DNA from: Rhodobacter sp.
GTDB taxonomy: Bacteria > Pseudomonadota > Alphaproteobacteria > Rhodobacterales > Rhodobacteraceae
Assembly (NCBI GenBank): GCA_020637515.1
Contig: JACKKG010000001.1
Span: 62,001 to 126,000, forward strand
Direction of reading: 5' to 3'
DNA: 64,000 nucleotides
The translations under genes were made by a program, and so were the position numbers. Of this stretch, positions 35,230 through 44,107 are shown in pieces. Position 1 is the first letter of the stretch. Every line of letters begins with the position of its first letter. The notes beneath the pieces were generated by a model. The model was given only the letters and a program-made list of their open reading frames with translations. It made no database searches and was not told the origin of the DNA.

Positions 35230-35252
35230 CCGTTTACCGTTTCTTAATCCCG

Positions 35253-35312
35253 CCCTTCTTTGTGCTGCAAATATCCTCCGGGAGGGTCCGGGAGGGTGGA
35301 AAACCCTCCCGG
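35253..35312 (-). repeat. Hairpin-tail element, family A, copy A3
   Basis: Minus-strand copy starting 29 bases after the acpS stop. Hairpin CCGGGAGGG with CCCTCCCGG (9 bp, 7-base loop) at 35288-35312, then the tail GGAGGATATTTGCAGCACAA followed by AGAAGGG. Together with A2 it forms a tail-to-tail pair between acpS and lepB copy 2. Confidence 0.8.
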
Positions 35313-35340
35313 CGGTCGCAACCCGCGCGGGGGGTGGGCT

Positions 35341-35742
35341 TCAAGCCAGGGGGCGGGCCTCGATCACCACGAAGGCCTGGGCCCAGGGGTGGTCGTCGGT
35401 CAGCGAGACATGCACCACCGCCTCATGCCCCGGCGGCGTCATCGCCGCCAGCCGTTCGGCCGCCCAGCCCGTCAGCACCATCACCGGCTGCCCGCCGCGG
35501 CGGTTGGCGACGCCCATGTCCTTCCAGGAGATCCCCATCGCCAGCCCGGTTCCCAGGGCCTTGGAGCACGCCTCTTTCGCGGCCCATCGCTTGGCCAGCG
35601 TGCCGACCTCGTCCTTGCGCCGTGCGGCCTTGGCCAGTTCGATGTCGGTGAAGACGCGCTTTCGGAACCGGTCCCCGAAGCGGTCCAGCGTGGCGGCGAT
35701 ACGGTCGATGTTCGCCAGATCGGTGCCGATGCCCAGGATCAC
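35341..35742 (-). CDS. acpS: Holo-[acyl-carrier-protein] synthase
   Basis: Transfers the phosphopantetheine arm from CoA to acyl carrier protein. The 133-residue protein starts with a GTG and has the magnesium ligands D8 (ILGIGTDLANI) and E57 (KRWAAKEACSKALG). The GTG overlaps the stop of the upstream secreted-protein gene as GTGA. A family A element follows its stop. Confidence 0.96.
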   Translation of the reverse strand: MILGIGTDLANIDRIAATLDRFGDRFRKRVFTDIELAKAARRKDEVGTLAKRWAAKEACSKALGTGLAMGISWKDMGVANRRGGQPVMVLTGWAAERLAAMTPPGHEAVVHVSLTDDHPWAQAFVVIEARPLA

Positions 35743-36206
35743 TCGAACCGGACCTCGCCGCTGGCCTGGTTGAGACGGATCTCCATCCGTTCGGCGATCG
35801 CCGGCTGACCGGATTCCATCCCCGCGTGCCAGTGCCCGACGGGGACCGACAGCAGCAGCCCCTTGCCCGGGTCGTAGCTGGCGGCGATCCCCGGCACGTC
35901 GATCGAGAAGAACCCCGTCCCCGGCGCGGCCGAGGCGACCCGGCATTGCCGGTAGACCGGCCCGTCCTGGTCCCCCGATGGCATCAGGATCAGAAGATGC
36001 GCCGCGCAGCAGACCGGTTCGCCGCCGGTGTCCAGCAGCGCCACGCGGATCGCGCCGTTCGCATAAGTGCGGCTGTTCTGGTCCCAGGGTTCGGCGATAT
36101 TCGCGGGACTGGCGATCCAGTCGCAATCGGCCACGACCTGCGCCGGGGCGGACAGCGGCACGGCGGCAACAAGGGCAACGAGGGCGCAAAGGGAAAGGGC
36201 TTTCAT
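35739..36206 (-). CDS. Secreted protein of unknown function
   Basis: A 155-residue protein with a clear signal peptide (MKALSLCALVALVAAVPLSAPAQ, cut near residue 22). The mature part has three to four cysteines (CDW, VCCAA, RQC) and ends in short beta-like segments. No domain is recognised. The ATG at 36206 has GGAGGAATTC upstream. It is coupled to acpS by a 4-base overlap, an arrangement worth comparing across relatives because acpS usually follows pdxJ directly. Confidence 0.8.
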   Translation of the reverse strand: MKALSLCALVALVAAVPLSAPAQVVADCDWIASPANIAEPWDQNSRTYANGAIRVALLDTGGEPVCCAAHLLILMPSGDQDGPVYRQCRVASAAPGTGFFSIDVPGIAASYDPGKGLLLSVPVGHWHAGMESGQPAIAERMEIRLNQASGEVRFE

Positions 36207-36274
36207 GAATTCCTCCGGGGCGAATGCCGGGGCATCATCGCCCGCGCGGGCCCGCCGGGCAAGCCGCGGGTGGG

Positions 36275-36904
36275 TCACGATGCGCTCAACGGCGCGGTCA
36301 GGATCTTCAGCGCGGCCAGAGCGAACAGCAGCGCGAACACCGCGTCGAACCCGCGCCGCGCCCTGAGATAGGCACGCGCGACCGGCGGGGCGGAAAACAG
36401 CAGCGCCATCGCGCTCAAGGTCACGGCCGAGGTCGCGAGGCACGCCAGCCCGACCTGCCACAGCACGGCCACCGGCGCATCCGCCGGCACAGCCAGCGCA
36501 AAGACCGCGCCCCAGAACAGCACCGCCTTGGGGTTGGTCAGGTGGATCAGCGCGCCCCGGGCCCAGACCCGACGCAAGCCGTCGGCGACCGGCCGGGCCA
36601 TCCTGGTGGCGCCGGGACGCAGCGCGGCACGGGCCGATTTCCACGCCAGCCACCCCAGATAGCCCGCCCCGGCATAGCGCAGCAGCGCGAAGATCCAGGC
36701 GTGGCTGAGCATCGCGGCGCCCAGGCCCAGCCCGGCGAGCAGGCCCCAGACGGCCGAGCCCGTCACCACCCCCCAGGCCAGGGCAAGCCCCGGCGCGCGT
36801 CCGCCCTCCATGGCCGAGCCGGTGATCGCCAGCGTCGCCGGCCCGGGCGAGACAATGGCCACCATCCAGCCCAGCAGGATCGGCAACAGGTCGTGAAACG
36901 GCAT
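36275..36904 (-). CDS. LysE/RhtB family amino-acid exporter
   Basis: A 209-residue membrane protein with about six helices. The LysE signature is visible: MVAIVSPGPATLAITGSAM near the N-terminus and LIHLTNPKAVLFWGAVFA in the middle. Family members export basic or small neutral amino acids; the substrate is not evident. It starts 7 bp after the pdxJ stop. Confidence 0.92.
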   Translation of the reverse strand: MPFHDLLPILLGWMVAIVSPGPATLAITGSAMEGGRAPGLALAWGVVTGSAVWGLLAGLGLGAAMLSHAWIFALLRYAGAGYLGWLAWKSARAALRPGATRMARPVADGLRRVWARGALIHLTNPKAVLFWGAVFALAVPADAPVAVLWQVGLACLATSAVTLSAMALLFSAPPVARAYLRARRGFDAVFALLFALAALKILTAPLSAS

Positions 36905-36911
36905 GTCCGGG

Positions 36912-37670
36912 TCAGCCGCGGGCCGCATCCATCAGGCGGCGCATCTCGCGGATCGCCGGGTCGAGGCCCAGGAACACCGCCTCGGAAATCAGGAAATGAC
37001 CGATGTTCAACTCGCGGATCTCGCGGGTCGCGGCAAACGGCGAGACCGTGGCAAAGCTGAGCCCGTGGCCGGCGTGCACCTCGATCCCGGCGGACTGTGC
37101 CAGGCGGGCGCCGCGCAGCAAGGCGGCCAGTTCCAGTGCCGCCGCTTCGACCGCCCCCTCGGCCACCAGGTCGCAATAGCGGCCGGTGTGCAGTTCCACC
37201 ACCGGGGCGCGGACGCGCGCGGCGGCTTCGATCTGGCGCGGATCGTGGCCGATGAACAGCGACACGCGGCTGCCGGCCTCGGTCAGCGGTGCGATGAAAT
37301 CGGCCAGTCGGTTCATGTCGCCCGCCACGTCGAGCCCGCCCTCGGTGGTGCGTTCCTCGCGCTTCTCGGGGACCAGGCAGACGGCGTGCGGGCGGTGGCG
37401 CAGGGCGATGGCCTGCATTTCCGTCGTCGCCGCCATTTCAAAGTTGAGCGGAATCGCGATCGCCGCCATCAGGCGGTCGATATCGCTGTCGATGATGTGG
37501 CGGCGGTCCTCGCGCAGATGGGCCGTGATGCCGTCGGCCCCGGCCTCTTGTGCGACCAGCGCGGCGCGCACCGGATCGGGATAGGCAGCGCCCCGCGCGT
37601 TGCGCAGCGTGGCGACGTGGTCGATGTTCACGCCCAGGCGAAGCGGCGCAAGCGGGGGGGCGGCGGTCAT
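36912..37670 (-). CDS. pdxJ: Pyridoxine 5'-phosphate synthase
   Basis: Last step of the DXP-dependent vitamin B6 pathway: condenses 3-amino-2-oxopropyl phosphate with deoxyxylulose 5-phosphate. The 252-residue TIM-barrel protein has LGVNIDHVATLRNARG near the start, REDRRHI and the HAGHGL motif. Its ATG overlaps the stop of the DUF2062 gene as ATGA. Confidence 0.97.
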   Translation of the reverse strand: MTAAPPLAPLRLGVNIDHVATLRNARGAAYPDPVRAALVAQEAGADGITAHLREDRRHIIDSDIDRLMAAIAIPLNFEMAATTEMQAIALRHRPHAVCLVPEKREERTTEGGLDVAGDMNRLADFIAPLTEAGSRVSLFIGHDPRQIEAAARVRAPVVELHTGRYCDLVAEGAVEAAALELAALLRGARLAQSAGIEVHAGHGLSFATVSPFAATREIRELNIGHFLISEAVFLGLDPAIREMRRLMDAARG

Positions 37671-38314
37671 GTCTCGTCTCCGGTATCCAGGGCGCGCTGG
37701 CGGTGGCGCGCGGCCTCGAATCGTTGTTTCAGGCGCTTCTGGCGGCTGCGCTGATAGGCGCGCACCAGCGGCAGGTGCACGAAATACGCGGCCACGGCAA
37801 AGGGCAAGCCCAGAAGCAGGCCGCCCACCATATAGGGCAGGTAGACCTCGTGCCAGAAGCTGACAAGCCGGCCCCAGTGCACGGGGTCGCCCGTGATGAC
37901 GGTGAACAGGTTGTGCGACAGTTCGCTGCCAGCGCGGCCGATGGCGCTGATGACGCCCGACACGGACATCCGCACCTCGGTTCCCAACAGACGCCCGCCC
38001 AGTTCGAGCCCGCCCGCCGCCATCAGCGGAAAGGTCAGCGGGTTGCCGTAGAACGTGGCCAGCAACGCCGCCAGGATGTTGCCGCGAAAGATCCAGGCGA
38101 CCAGCGCGGCGGTGACGAAATGCAACCCGTAGAGCGGCAGGAAAGAGACATATAGCCCCGCGGCGATGCCGATGCAGATGCGCTCGGGCGAATCGGGAAG
38201 CCGGCGCATCCGGTGCAGGATATAGGTTGCCGCCCGACGCCACCCGCCGCGCGGCCAGAAGAATTCCGCAATCGTCCGCAGCAGGGGTCTGGTGTCTCGG
38301 CGCTTGAAGATCAC
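37667..38314 (-). CDS. DUF2062 domain membrane protein
   Basis: A 215-residue protein with a basic N-terminus, three to four membrane helices and the DUF2062 pattern (PERICIGIAAGLYVSFLP and FYGNPLTFPLMAA). The family is widespread and of unknown function. It lies between rsh (16 bp) and pdxJ (4-base overlap), an arrangement conserved in Rhodobacterales. Confidence 0.9.
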   Translation of the reverse strand: MIFKRRDTRPLLRTIAEFFWPRGGWRRAATYILHRMRRLPDSPERICIGIAAGLYVSFLPLYGLHFVTAALVAWIFRGNILAALLATFYGNPLTFPLMAAGGLELGGRLLGTEVRMSVSGVISAIGRAGSELSHNLFTVITGDPVHWGRLVSFWHEVYLPYMVGGLLLGLPFAVAAYFVHLPLVRAYQRSRQKRLKQRFEAARHRQRALDTGDET

Positions 38315-38330
38315 GCGCGGCGGTCCGGAT

Positions 38331-40463
38331 TCAGGGTTGGCGGTTCGGGTCTCGTTGGCGGATGACCTGGGCGACGTCGGTTTCGGCGGAAAGAATGGTC
38401 AGGATACGATGAAGATGCTCGGCATCCGATACGTCGATCTCGACGAAAATGCGGAAATAATCGGGTTTTCGGTCCAGAAAGCGCAGATCCGAGATATTCG
38501 CGCCCTGTTCGCCGATCAGGCTGCACACCCGGCCCAGCACACCGGCGCTGTTGGTGATCGTCAGCTCCAGCGAGACGGTGTGACAGGCGGGATGCTTGCC
38601 GCCATGCCATTGCAGGTCGATCCAGCGTTCGGGCTGGCTTTCAAAGGCCGCCAGCGCCTCGCAATCGATCGCATGGGCGACGACCCCCTTGCCGCGATAG
38701 GTGATGCCGACGATCCGTTCGCCCGGCACCGGCTGGCAGCAGGCGGCGCGGCGGAACGGTATATCGGGGTCCAGCCCCGACACGGGGCGCGAGACATCGA
38801 CCTCGGGCCCGGTCAGGGCGGCGGTTTCGGGATAGAGCTGCTCGACCACCGAGCGCGCGCTGATCTCGGCCGCGCCGATCCGCGACAGCAGATCGTTCGG
38901 CCCTTTCAGCCCCTGCGCCCGGGCGGCGGTGTCCAGCGCCTTGTCGGTGACCTTGCGGCCGACCTTTTCGAACGCGACCCGGGACAGTTCGCGCCCCAGC
39001 CGAATGAAGCGTTCGCGGTCTTCCTCGCGCAGCGCCCGCCGGATCGAGGCCTTGGCCCGCCCCGTGTACACCAGTTCGATCCACGAGTTCTGCGGGCGCT
39101 GTCCCTCGGCGGTGATGATCTCGACCGACTGACCGTTCCTGAGCCGCGTCCACAGCGGCACGCGCAACCCGTCCACCTTGGCCGAAACGGTCGCGTTGCC
39201 GATGCGGGTGTGGATCGCATAGGCGAAATCCAGGGGCGTCGCACCCTTGGGCAGTTGCACCACGTCACCCTTGGGGGTGAAGCAGAACACCTGATCGGCA
39301 TACATCTCCATCTTGACGTGTTCGAGGAACTCGTCGTGATCCTCGGAGCTGTCCAGACGTTCGGTCAGGCCCGCGATCCAGCGCGCAGGGTCCACCGCGA
39401 ACGGGTTGGCGGTGCGGGTGCCGTCCTTGTAGGCCCAATGCGCGGCGACCCCGGCCTCGGCGACCTCGTGCATCTCGCGGGTGCGGATCTGCACCTCGAC
39501 CCGCTTGCCATCGCGCCCTGAGACGGTGGTGTGGATCGACCGGTACCCGTTCGACTTGGGCTGGCTGATGTAGTCCTTGAACCGGCCCGGCACCGCGCGC
39601 CACCGCTGATGGATCAGCCCCAGGACCTGATAGCACTGGGCCACGTCATCGACGATGATGCGAAAGCCGTAGATGTCGGACAGGCGGCTGAAGGACAGCT
39701 CCTTTTCCTGCATCTTGCGCCAGACGGAATAGGGTTTCTTCGCCCGGCCATAGACCGTGCCGTCCAGCCCGGCCTTTTCCAGTTCGAAGCGGATGTCGGC
39801 GGTGATGCGGGCGATCACGTCGCCCGATTCGCGCTGCAAGGTGATGAAGCGGCGCAGGATCGAATTGCGCGCCTCGGGGTTGAGCACGCGAAAGGCCAGA
39901 TCCTCCAGCTCCTCGCGCATCCATTGCATCCCCATCCGCCCGGCCAGCGGCGCGAAGATCTCCATCGTCTCGCGGGCCTTTTGGGCCTGCTTGTCGGGGC
40001 GCATCGACCGGATGGTGCGCATGTTGTGCAGACGGTCGGCCAGCTTGACCAGGATCACGCGCATGTCGCGCGACATCGCCATCAGCAGCTTGCGGAAATT
40101 CTCGGCCTGCTTGGCCGCGCCGCTCTTGACCTCGGACGACAGTTGCAGGTTGGTCAGCTTGGTCACGCCATCGACCAGTTCCGCCACGTCATGGCCGAAC
40201 AGCCCCTGGACCTCGTCATAGGTCGAGCGCGTGTCCTCGATCGTGTCGTGCAGAAGCGCGGTGACGATCGTCGCGTCATCGAGCCGCATCTCGGTCAGGA
40301 TCGAGGCGACGGCGACGGGATGGGTGAAGTAGGGCTCGCCCGAGTGACGGAACTGGCCCTCATGCATCGCCTCGCCATAGGCCCAGGCGCGGCGGATGAG
40401 GGCCTCGTCGCAGGTCGGATTGTAGTTGCGGATCAGCGCAACCAGATCGTCGGGCGTGATCAC
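38331..40463 (-). CDS. rsh: Bifunctional (p)ppGpp synthetase/hydrolase
   Basis: Makes and degrades the stringent-response alarmone ppGpp. The 710-residue Rel/SpoT protein has an HD hydrolase domain with ALLHDTIEDT (H72, D73), a synthetase domain with YGFRIIVDD and PKSNGYRSIHT, a TGS domain (FTPKGDVVQLPKGATPLDFAYAIHT begins it) and a C-terminal ACT domain. Both catalytic sites look intact, as in the single long RSH of alphaproteobacteria. It follows rpoZ by 25 bp. Confidence 0.96.
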   Translation of the reverse strand: MITPDDLVALIRNYNPTCDEALIRRAWAYGEAMHEGQFRHSGEPYFTHPVAVASILTEMRLDDATIVTALLHDTIEDTRSTYDEVQGLFGHDVAELVDGVTKLTNLQLSSEVKSGAAKQAENFRKLLMAMSRDMRVILVKLADRLHNMRTIRSMRPDKQAQKARETMEIFAPLAGRMGMQWMREELEDLAFRVLNPEARNSILRRFITLQRESGDVIARITADIRFELEKAGLDGTVYGRAKKPYSVWRKMQEKELSFSRLSDIYGFRIIVDDVAQCYQVLGLIHQRWRAVPGRFKDYISQPKSNGYRSIHTTVSGRDGKRVEVQIRTREMHEVAEAGVAAHWAYKDGTRTANPFAVDPARWIAGLTERLDSSEDHDEFLEHVKMEMYADQVFCFTPKGDVVQLPKGATPLDFAYAIHTRIGNATVSAKVDGLRVPLWTRLRNGQSVEIITAEGQRPQNSWIELVYTGRAKASIRRALREEDRERFIRLGRELSRVAFEKVGRKVTDKALDTAARAQGLKGPNDLLSRIGAAEISARSVVEQLYPETAALTGPEVDVSRPVSGLDPDIPFRRAACCQPVPGERIVGITYRGKGVVAHAIDCEALAAFESQPERWIDLQWHGGKHPACHTVSLELTITNSAGVLGRVCSLIGEQGANISDLRFLDRKPDYFRIFVEIDVSDAEHLHRILTILSAETDVAQVIRQRDPNRQP

Positions 40464-40488
40464 GGTCGATCCTGCCCGAAACGCCGGG

Positions 40489-40845
40489 TCAGTCCTGCTC
40501 GGGCTGGGCGGCGACGAGCTGGCGCAGCAATTGCTCCTCGCTCATGTCGTCCAGCACCGGGCGGTCGGCCTGCGCGCCCATGCGCAGGGCCATGTCGTCG
40601 TCCTCGGGCATGTCCACTTCGTTCTGGGTGCGCATCGATTCGATCAGACGCTCCCGCAGGTCGTCGGCGCCCTGGGTCTCGTCGGCGATCTCGCGCAGGG
40701 CGACGACCGGGTTCTTGTCGTTGTCGCGGTCCACGGTGATGGGCGCGCCGGCCGCAACCTCGCGCGCACGATGGGCAGCCAGGATCACCAGCTCGAAGCG
40801 GTTCGGAACCTTGTCAACGCAATCTTCGACCGTCACGCGGGCCAT
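40489..40845 (-). CDS. rpoZ: RNA polymerase omega subunit
   Basis: Small subunit that helps assemble RNA polymerase. The 118-residue protein starts MARVTVEDCVDKVPNRFELVILAAHRAREV, the family signature. The ATG at 40845 has GGAG six bases upstream; another ATG four codons earlier is less likely. The rpoZ-rsh pairing is conserved, and a promoter-like pair is visible upstream. Confidence 0.97.
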   Translation of the reverse strand: MARVTVEDCVDKVPNRFELVILAAHRAREVAAGAPITVDRDNDKNPVVALREIADETQGADDLRERLIESMRTQNEVDMPEDDDMALRMGAQADRPVLDDMSEEQLLRQLVAAQPEQD

Positions 40846-40886
40846 GAAGCACTCCATTTGCGGGAATGGGGAGGATCAGCCTGTGG

Positions 40887-40915
40887 TCTCTAATGCCATT
40901 CGACAGGATTGACAA
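40887..40915 (-). promoter_or_regulatory. Candidate rpoZ promoter
   Basis: On the minus strand, TTGTCA, 17 bases, then TAGAGA. The -35 box is close to consensus and spacing is ideal; the -10 is weak. It is about 42 bp before the rpoZ ATG. Confidence 0.45.
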
Positions 40916-40948
40916 GCGCGCGTTTCCGCGCAGTTGCGCCGACCGCGA

Positions 40949-41521
40949 TCAAATCGGCCGGATTTCCGCCGTTTCCGCCGGATCGAGCCCCGCCAGCATC
41001 TGCCGAACGCTGCGACCAAGGATCGGATGAACCCAGTCGGGCGCGACATCGGCCAGGGGCACCAGGACGAATCCGCGTTCGTGCAGGCGCGGATGGGGCA
41101 CGATCAACTCGCCGGGCGCCAGGCGCATCTGATCCGCCAGCGGCAGCCCCATCCAGTGACGGAAGGTCGCCACATCGGGCATCACCCGGTCGCCCGCCGC
41201 CAGCAGGTCCAGATCGATGACGCGCTGTCCCCAGCGCACCGTGCGCACGCGGCCCATCTCGGCCTCGATCGCGTGCAGCGCGGCCAGCGCCTCGGTGGGG
41301 GAAAGGGGCGACTCGGCGGTGGCGCAGGCGTTGACAAAGTCGGGGCCCGCCCCGGCGGGAAAGGCAGGGGTCGCATAAAGGTGTCCCAATCGCAGGTTTT
41401 TGAACCCCGCGCGTTTGATCTTTTCCACCGCATCCTTAACTAATGCAACGTTGGTCCCGAGGTCATCGAAGGCGTTGCTGCCGAGCGCCAACAGGAAGCG
41501 GTTGCGGTCGTCGTTTGTCAC
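40949..41521 (-). CDS. folK: 2-amino-4-hydroxy-6-hydroxymethyldihydropteridine diphosphokinase
   Basis: Pyrophosphorylates the pterin precursor of folate. The 190-residue protein has ALGSN near the start, RWGQRVIDLDLL and HPRLHERGFVLVPL, the ATP and pterin motifs of HPPK. The start is taken as GTG at 41521, with AGGA eight bases upstream; the open frame extends much further without conserved sequence. It is divergent from the NYN-domain gene. Confidence 0.94.
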   Translation of the reverse strand: MTNDDRNRFLLALGSNAFDDLGTNVALVKDAVEKIKRAGFKNLRLGHLYATPAFPAGAGPDFVNACATAESPLSPTEALAALHAIEAEMGRVRTVRWGQRVIDLDLLAAGDRVMPDVATFRHWMGLPLADQMRLAPGELIVPHPRLHERGFVLVPLADVAPDWVHPILGRSVRQMLAGLDPAETAEIRPI

Positions 41522-41659
41522 AATTATGGTCCTGACAGGTTCGTGTGCATTCCTGCGATCCGCCTGACCCCCGGACGATCTTGTGTCCCAAACGAGTGCT
41601 AGTGACGGGCGCGGCTTCAGACATACTGGCTGATGTTGCCGTATTTGAAAGGACGAAGG

Positions 41660-42244
41660 ATGTTTTACAAGGATGAGCGACTTGCGCTGTTCATCGACGG
41701 CGCGAACCTCTTCGCTGCGGGAAAATCGCTCGGCTTCGACATCGACTACAAGCTGCTCCGCCAGGAGTTCATGCGCCGGGGCAAGCTGCTGCGCGCGTTC
41801 TACTATACGGCGCTGCTCGAGAATGACGACTATTCCCCGATCCGTCCGCTGATCGACTGGCTGAACTATAACGGCTACACGATGGTGACCAAACCGGCCA
41901 AGGAATACACCGACTCGCTGGGTCGCCGGAAGGTCAAGGGCAACATGGACATCGAACTGACGGTGAACGCGATGGAGATCGCCCATCGTCTGGACCACGC
42001 GGTGCTGTTCTCGGGCGATGGCGATTTCCGGCCGCTGGTCGAATCGCTGCAACGCCAGGGGGTGCGCGTCTCGGTCGTGTCCACGATCCGCTCGCAACCG
42101 CCCATGATCGCCGACGAATTGCGCCGCCAGGCCGACAATTTCATCGAGCTCGACGAGTTGCGCGACGTGATCGGCCGGCCGCCGCGCGAACCGCGGTTGC
42201 AACGCGACGAGGCGCATGTCGGGGCCGAGAGCACCGAAACCTGA
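41660..42244 (+). CDS. NYN domain (LabA/DUF88-type) putative RNase
   Basis: A 194-residue protein of the PIN-like NYN family, thought to be metal-dependent ribonucleases. Acidic motifs are visible in LALFIDGANLF (near residue 13), KGNMDIELTVNAME and VLFSGDGDFRPLVE. The ATG at 41660 gives the family's usual start MFYKDERLALFIDGAN and has GAAGG directly upstream. It heads a plus-strand run with the YqaA-like gene, pgsA, moaD and moaE. Confidence 0.9.
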   Translation: MFYKDERLALFIDGANLFAAGKSLGFDIDYKLLRQEFMRRGKLLRAFYYTALLENDDYSPIRPLIDWLNYNGYTMVTKPAKEYTDSLGRRKVKGNMDIELTVNAMEIAHRLDHAVLFSGDGDFRPLVESLQRQGVRVSVVSTIRSQPPMIADELRRQADNFIELDELRDVIGRPPREPRLQRDEAHVGAESTET

Positions 42245-42246
42245 CC

Positions 42247-42678
42247 GTGCTGACGGCGCTGGCGGGCCTGTTCGCCGCGGCGTTCACGGCTGCGACGGTC
42301 TTGCCCTTTCAATCCGAACTGATCTTTGCCGGTCTTCAGATTGCGGGCCTGGCGCCGGTCTGGGCGCTGATCGTCGTGGCCTCGCTGGGCAACACGCTGG
42401 GCACCTATGTAAACTACTGGCTGGGCTGGCGGCTTGAAAGCGCCGGCGCGCATCGCTGGCTCAAGGTGCCCGATTCGCAATTCGCCCGCGCGCGGCTGTG
42501 GTGGGGGCGCTGGGGCGTCTGGACGCTGCTGCTGTCGTGGATGCCGGTGTTGGACCTGACCACCGTGATGGCCGGCTCGATGCGGACGCCGCTTTGGCAA
42601 TTCACGCTGCTGGTCGCGCTGGCCAAGACCGGGCGATACCTGGCGCTGGCGGCCATCACCGCCGGCATCTTTGGCTGA
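42247..42678 (+). CDS. YqaA/DedA-like membrane protein
   Basis: A 143-residue protein with about four helices, related to the VTT (SNARE-associated) proteins such as YqaA. It contains GNTLGTYVNYWLG and the WGVWTLLLSWMPVLD segment typical of the group. DedA-family proteins are flippases for undecaprenyl phosphate or other phospholipids; whether this short form works so is unknown. It starts at a GTG 2 bases after the upstream stop. Confidence 0.82.
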   Translation: MLTALAGLFAAAFTAATVLPFQSELIFAGLQIAGLAPVWALIVVASLGNTLGTYVNYWLGWRLESAGAHRWLKVPDSQFARARLWWGRWGVWTLLLSWMPVLDLTTVMAGSMRTPLWQFTLLVALAKTGRYLALAAITAGIFG

Positions 42679-42744
42679 CGGTTCCGCGCCAGCCAATATC
42701 GAGGCCCCTTTCCCCTGCCACCGCTTTGCCGTTACAAAGACCCC

Positions 42745-43413
42745 ATGAAATGGACGATCCCGAACACGCTGACAGTCCTGCGTTTGCTGGCCGCCCCCGG
42801 CGTGGCGGTGATGTTTCTCTATTTCGCGCGCCCCTGGGCGGACTGGTTCGCGCTGGTGCTGTTCCTGGTCGCGGCGATCACGGATTATTTCGACGGCTAC
42901 CTGGCCCGCCTGTGGCGGCAGGAAAGCCGCATGGGCGCGATGCTGGATCCGATCGCCGACAAGGCGATGGTGGTCATCGCGCTGCTGGTGCTGACGGGCT
43001 ATTCCGGCATGGACCCCTGGCTGATCCTGCCCGCCACGGTGATTCTGTTCCGTGAGGTGTTCGTGTCGGGCCTGCGGGAATACCTGGGCAACACCTCGCG
43101 CCTGCTGGCGGTGACGAAACTGGCCAAATGGAAGACCACCGCGCAGATGGTGGCGATCTCGACGCTGTTTGCCGCGCTGGGGCTGGAATACGTGCGCGAA
43201 CAGGCGCTGGCCCGCAACCGCGAGGTCATTTCGGAAATGGCCTCGACCGGGATCGACGCGCAGCGCAATCTGCTGTCGCTGGCCAATCTCAGCGGGGAAA
43301 CAGTCTGGACCGTGGGGCTGTTGCTGATCTGGATCGCGGCGGCGCTGACGGCCATCACCGGCTGGGACTATTTCCGAAAGGCCCTGCCGCATCTCGGGGA
43401 TAGGGCGGAATGA
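42745..43413 (+). CDS. pgsA: CDP-diacylglycerol-glycerol-3-phosphate 3-phosphatidyltransferase
   Basis: Makes phosphatidylglycerol phosphate, committing to phosphatidylglycerol and cardiolipin. The 222-residue membrane protein has the complete CDP-alcohol phosphotransferase motif: D50-G51-x2-A54-R55, then G64, D68 and D72. Its stop overlaps the moaD start as ATGA. Confidence 0.96.
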   Translation: MKWTIPNTLTVLRLLAAPGVAVMFLYFARPWADWFALVLFLVAAITDYFDGYLARLWRQESRMGAMLDPIADKAMVVIALLVLTGYSGMDPWLILPATVILFREVFVSGLREYLGNTSRLLAVTKLAKWKTTAQMVAISTLFAALGLEYVREQALARNREVISEMASTGIDAQRNLLSLANLSGETVWTVGLLLIWIAAALTAITGWDYFRKALPHLGDRAE

Positions 43414-43661
43414 CGCTGACGGTTCTCTATTTCGCCTGGTTGCGCGAACGCATCGGACTGCCGCGCGAAACGGTCGAAACCGGCGCCGCAACCGTGGCCG
43501 ACCTGGTGGCCGAACTCAGCGCGCGCGAGGCACGCTATGCGCTGGCGTTCTCGGACCTCAAGGCGGTGCGGGTGGCGCTGGACCAGGACCTGTCGGATTT
43601 CGACGCGCCGCTGGCCGGTGTGCGCGAGGTCGCCTTTTTCCCGCCGATGACCGGGGGCTAA
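43410..43661 (+). CDS. moaD: Molybdopterin synthase small subunit (sulfur carrier)
   Basis: Carries the thiocarboxylate sulfur used to build molybdopterin. The 83-residue ubiquitin-fold protein ends in the required Gly-Gly (FFPPMTGG). It overlaps pgsA by 4 bases and is 4 bp before moaE. Confidence 0.95.
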   Translation: MTLTVLYFAWLRERIGLPRETVETGAATVADLVAELSAREARYALAFSDLKAVRVALDQDLSDFDAPLAGVREVAFFPPMTGG

Positions 43662-43665
43662 GGCG

Positions 43666-44106
43666 ATGGTGGTGCGGGTTCAGGCGACGGCGTTCGACTA
43701 TGGCGCCGAAAGCGCGGCCTTCGCTGCGGGGGCGCGCGGCGCGGGCGCGGTGGTCACCTTTGCCGGGCTGGTGCGCGACAATGGCGGCGCGCTGACCGGC
43801 ATGGAGATCGAGCATTACCCCGGCATGACCGAACGCGCCCTCGCCGGGATCGAGGCCGAGGCCACCGCGCGCTGGTCGCTGGATGCCGCGCTCATCATCC
43901 ATCGCCACGGACCGATGGCGCCGGGCGAGATGATCATGATGGTGGCGACCGCCGCCCGTCACCGGGCCGAGGCCTTTGCCGCCGCCGAATTCCTGATGGA
44001 TTACCTGAAATCCCGCGCGCCGTTCTGGAAAAAGGAATTTACGGCGGATGGCACCGACTGGGTCGCCGCCCGGGACGCCGACGAGGACGCGCTCAGACGC
44101 TGGTGA
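43666..44106 (+). CDS. moaE: Molybdopterin synthase catalytic subunit
   Basis: Converts cyclic pyranopterin monophosphate to molybdopterin with MoaD. The 146-residue protein has GAVVTFAGLVRD, the His-rich IIHRHGPMAPGE segment and the lysines of KSRAPFWKKE. It closes the operon with pgsA and moaD; the next gene is convergent. Confidence 0.95.
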   Translation: MVVRVQATAFDYGAESAAFAAGARGAGAVVTFAGLVRDNGGALTGMEIEHYPGMTERALAGIEAEATARWSLDAALIIHRHGPMAPGEMIMMVATAARHRAEAFAAAEFLMDYLKSRAPFWKKEFTADGTDWVAARDADEDALRRW

Positions 44107-44107
44107 T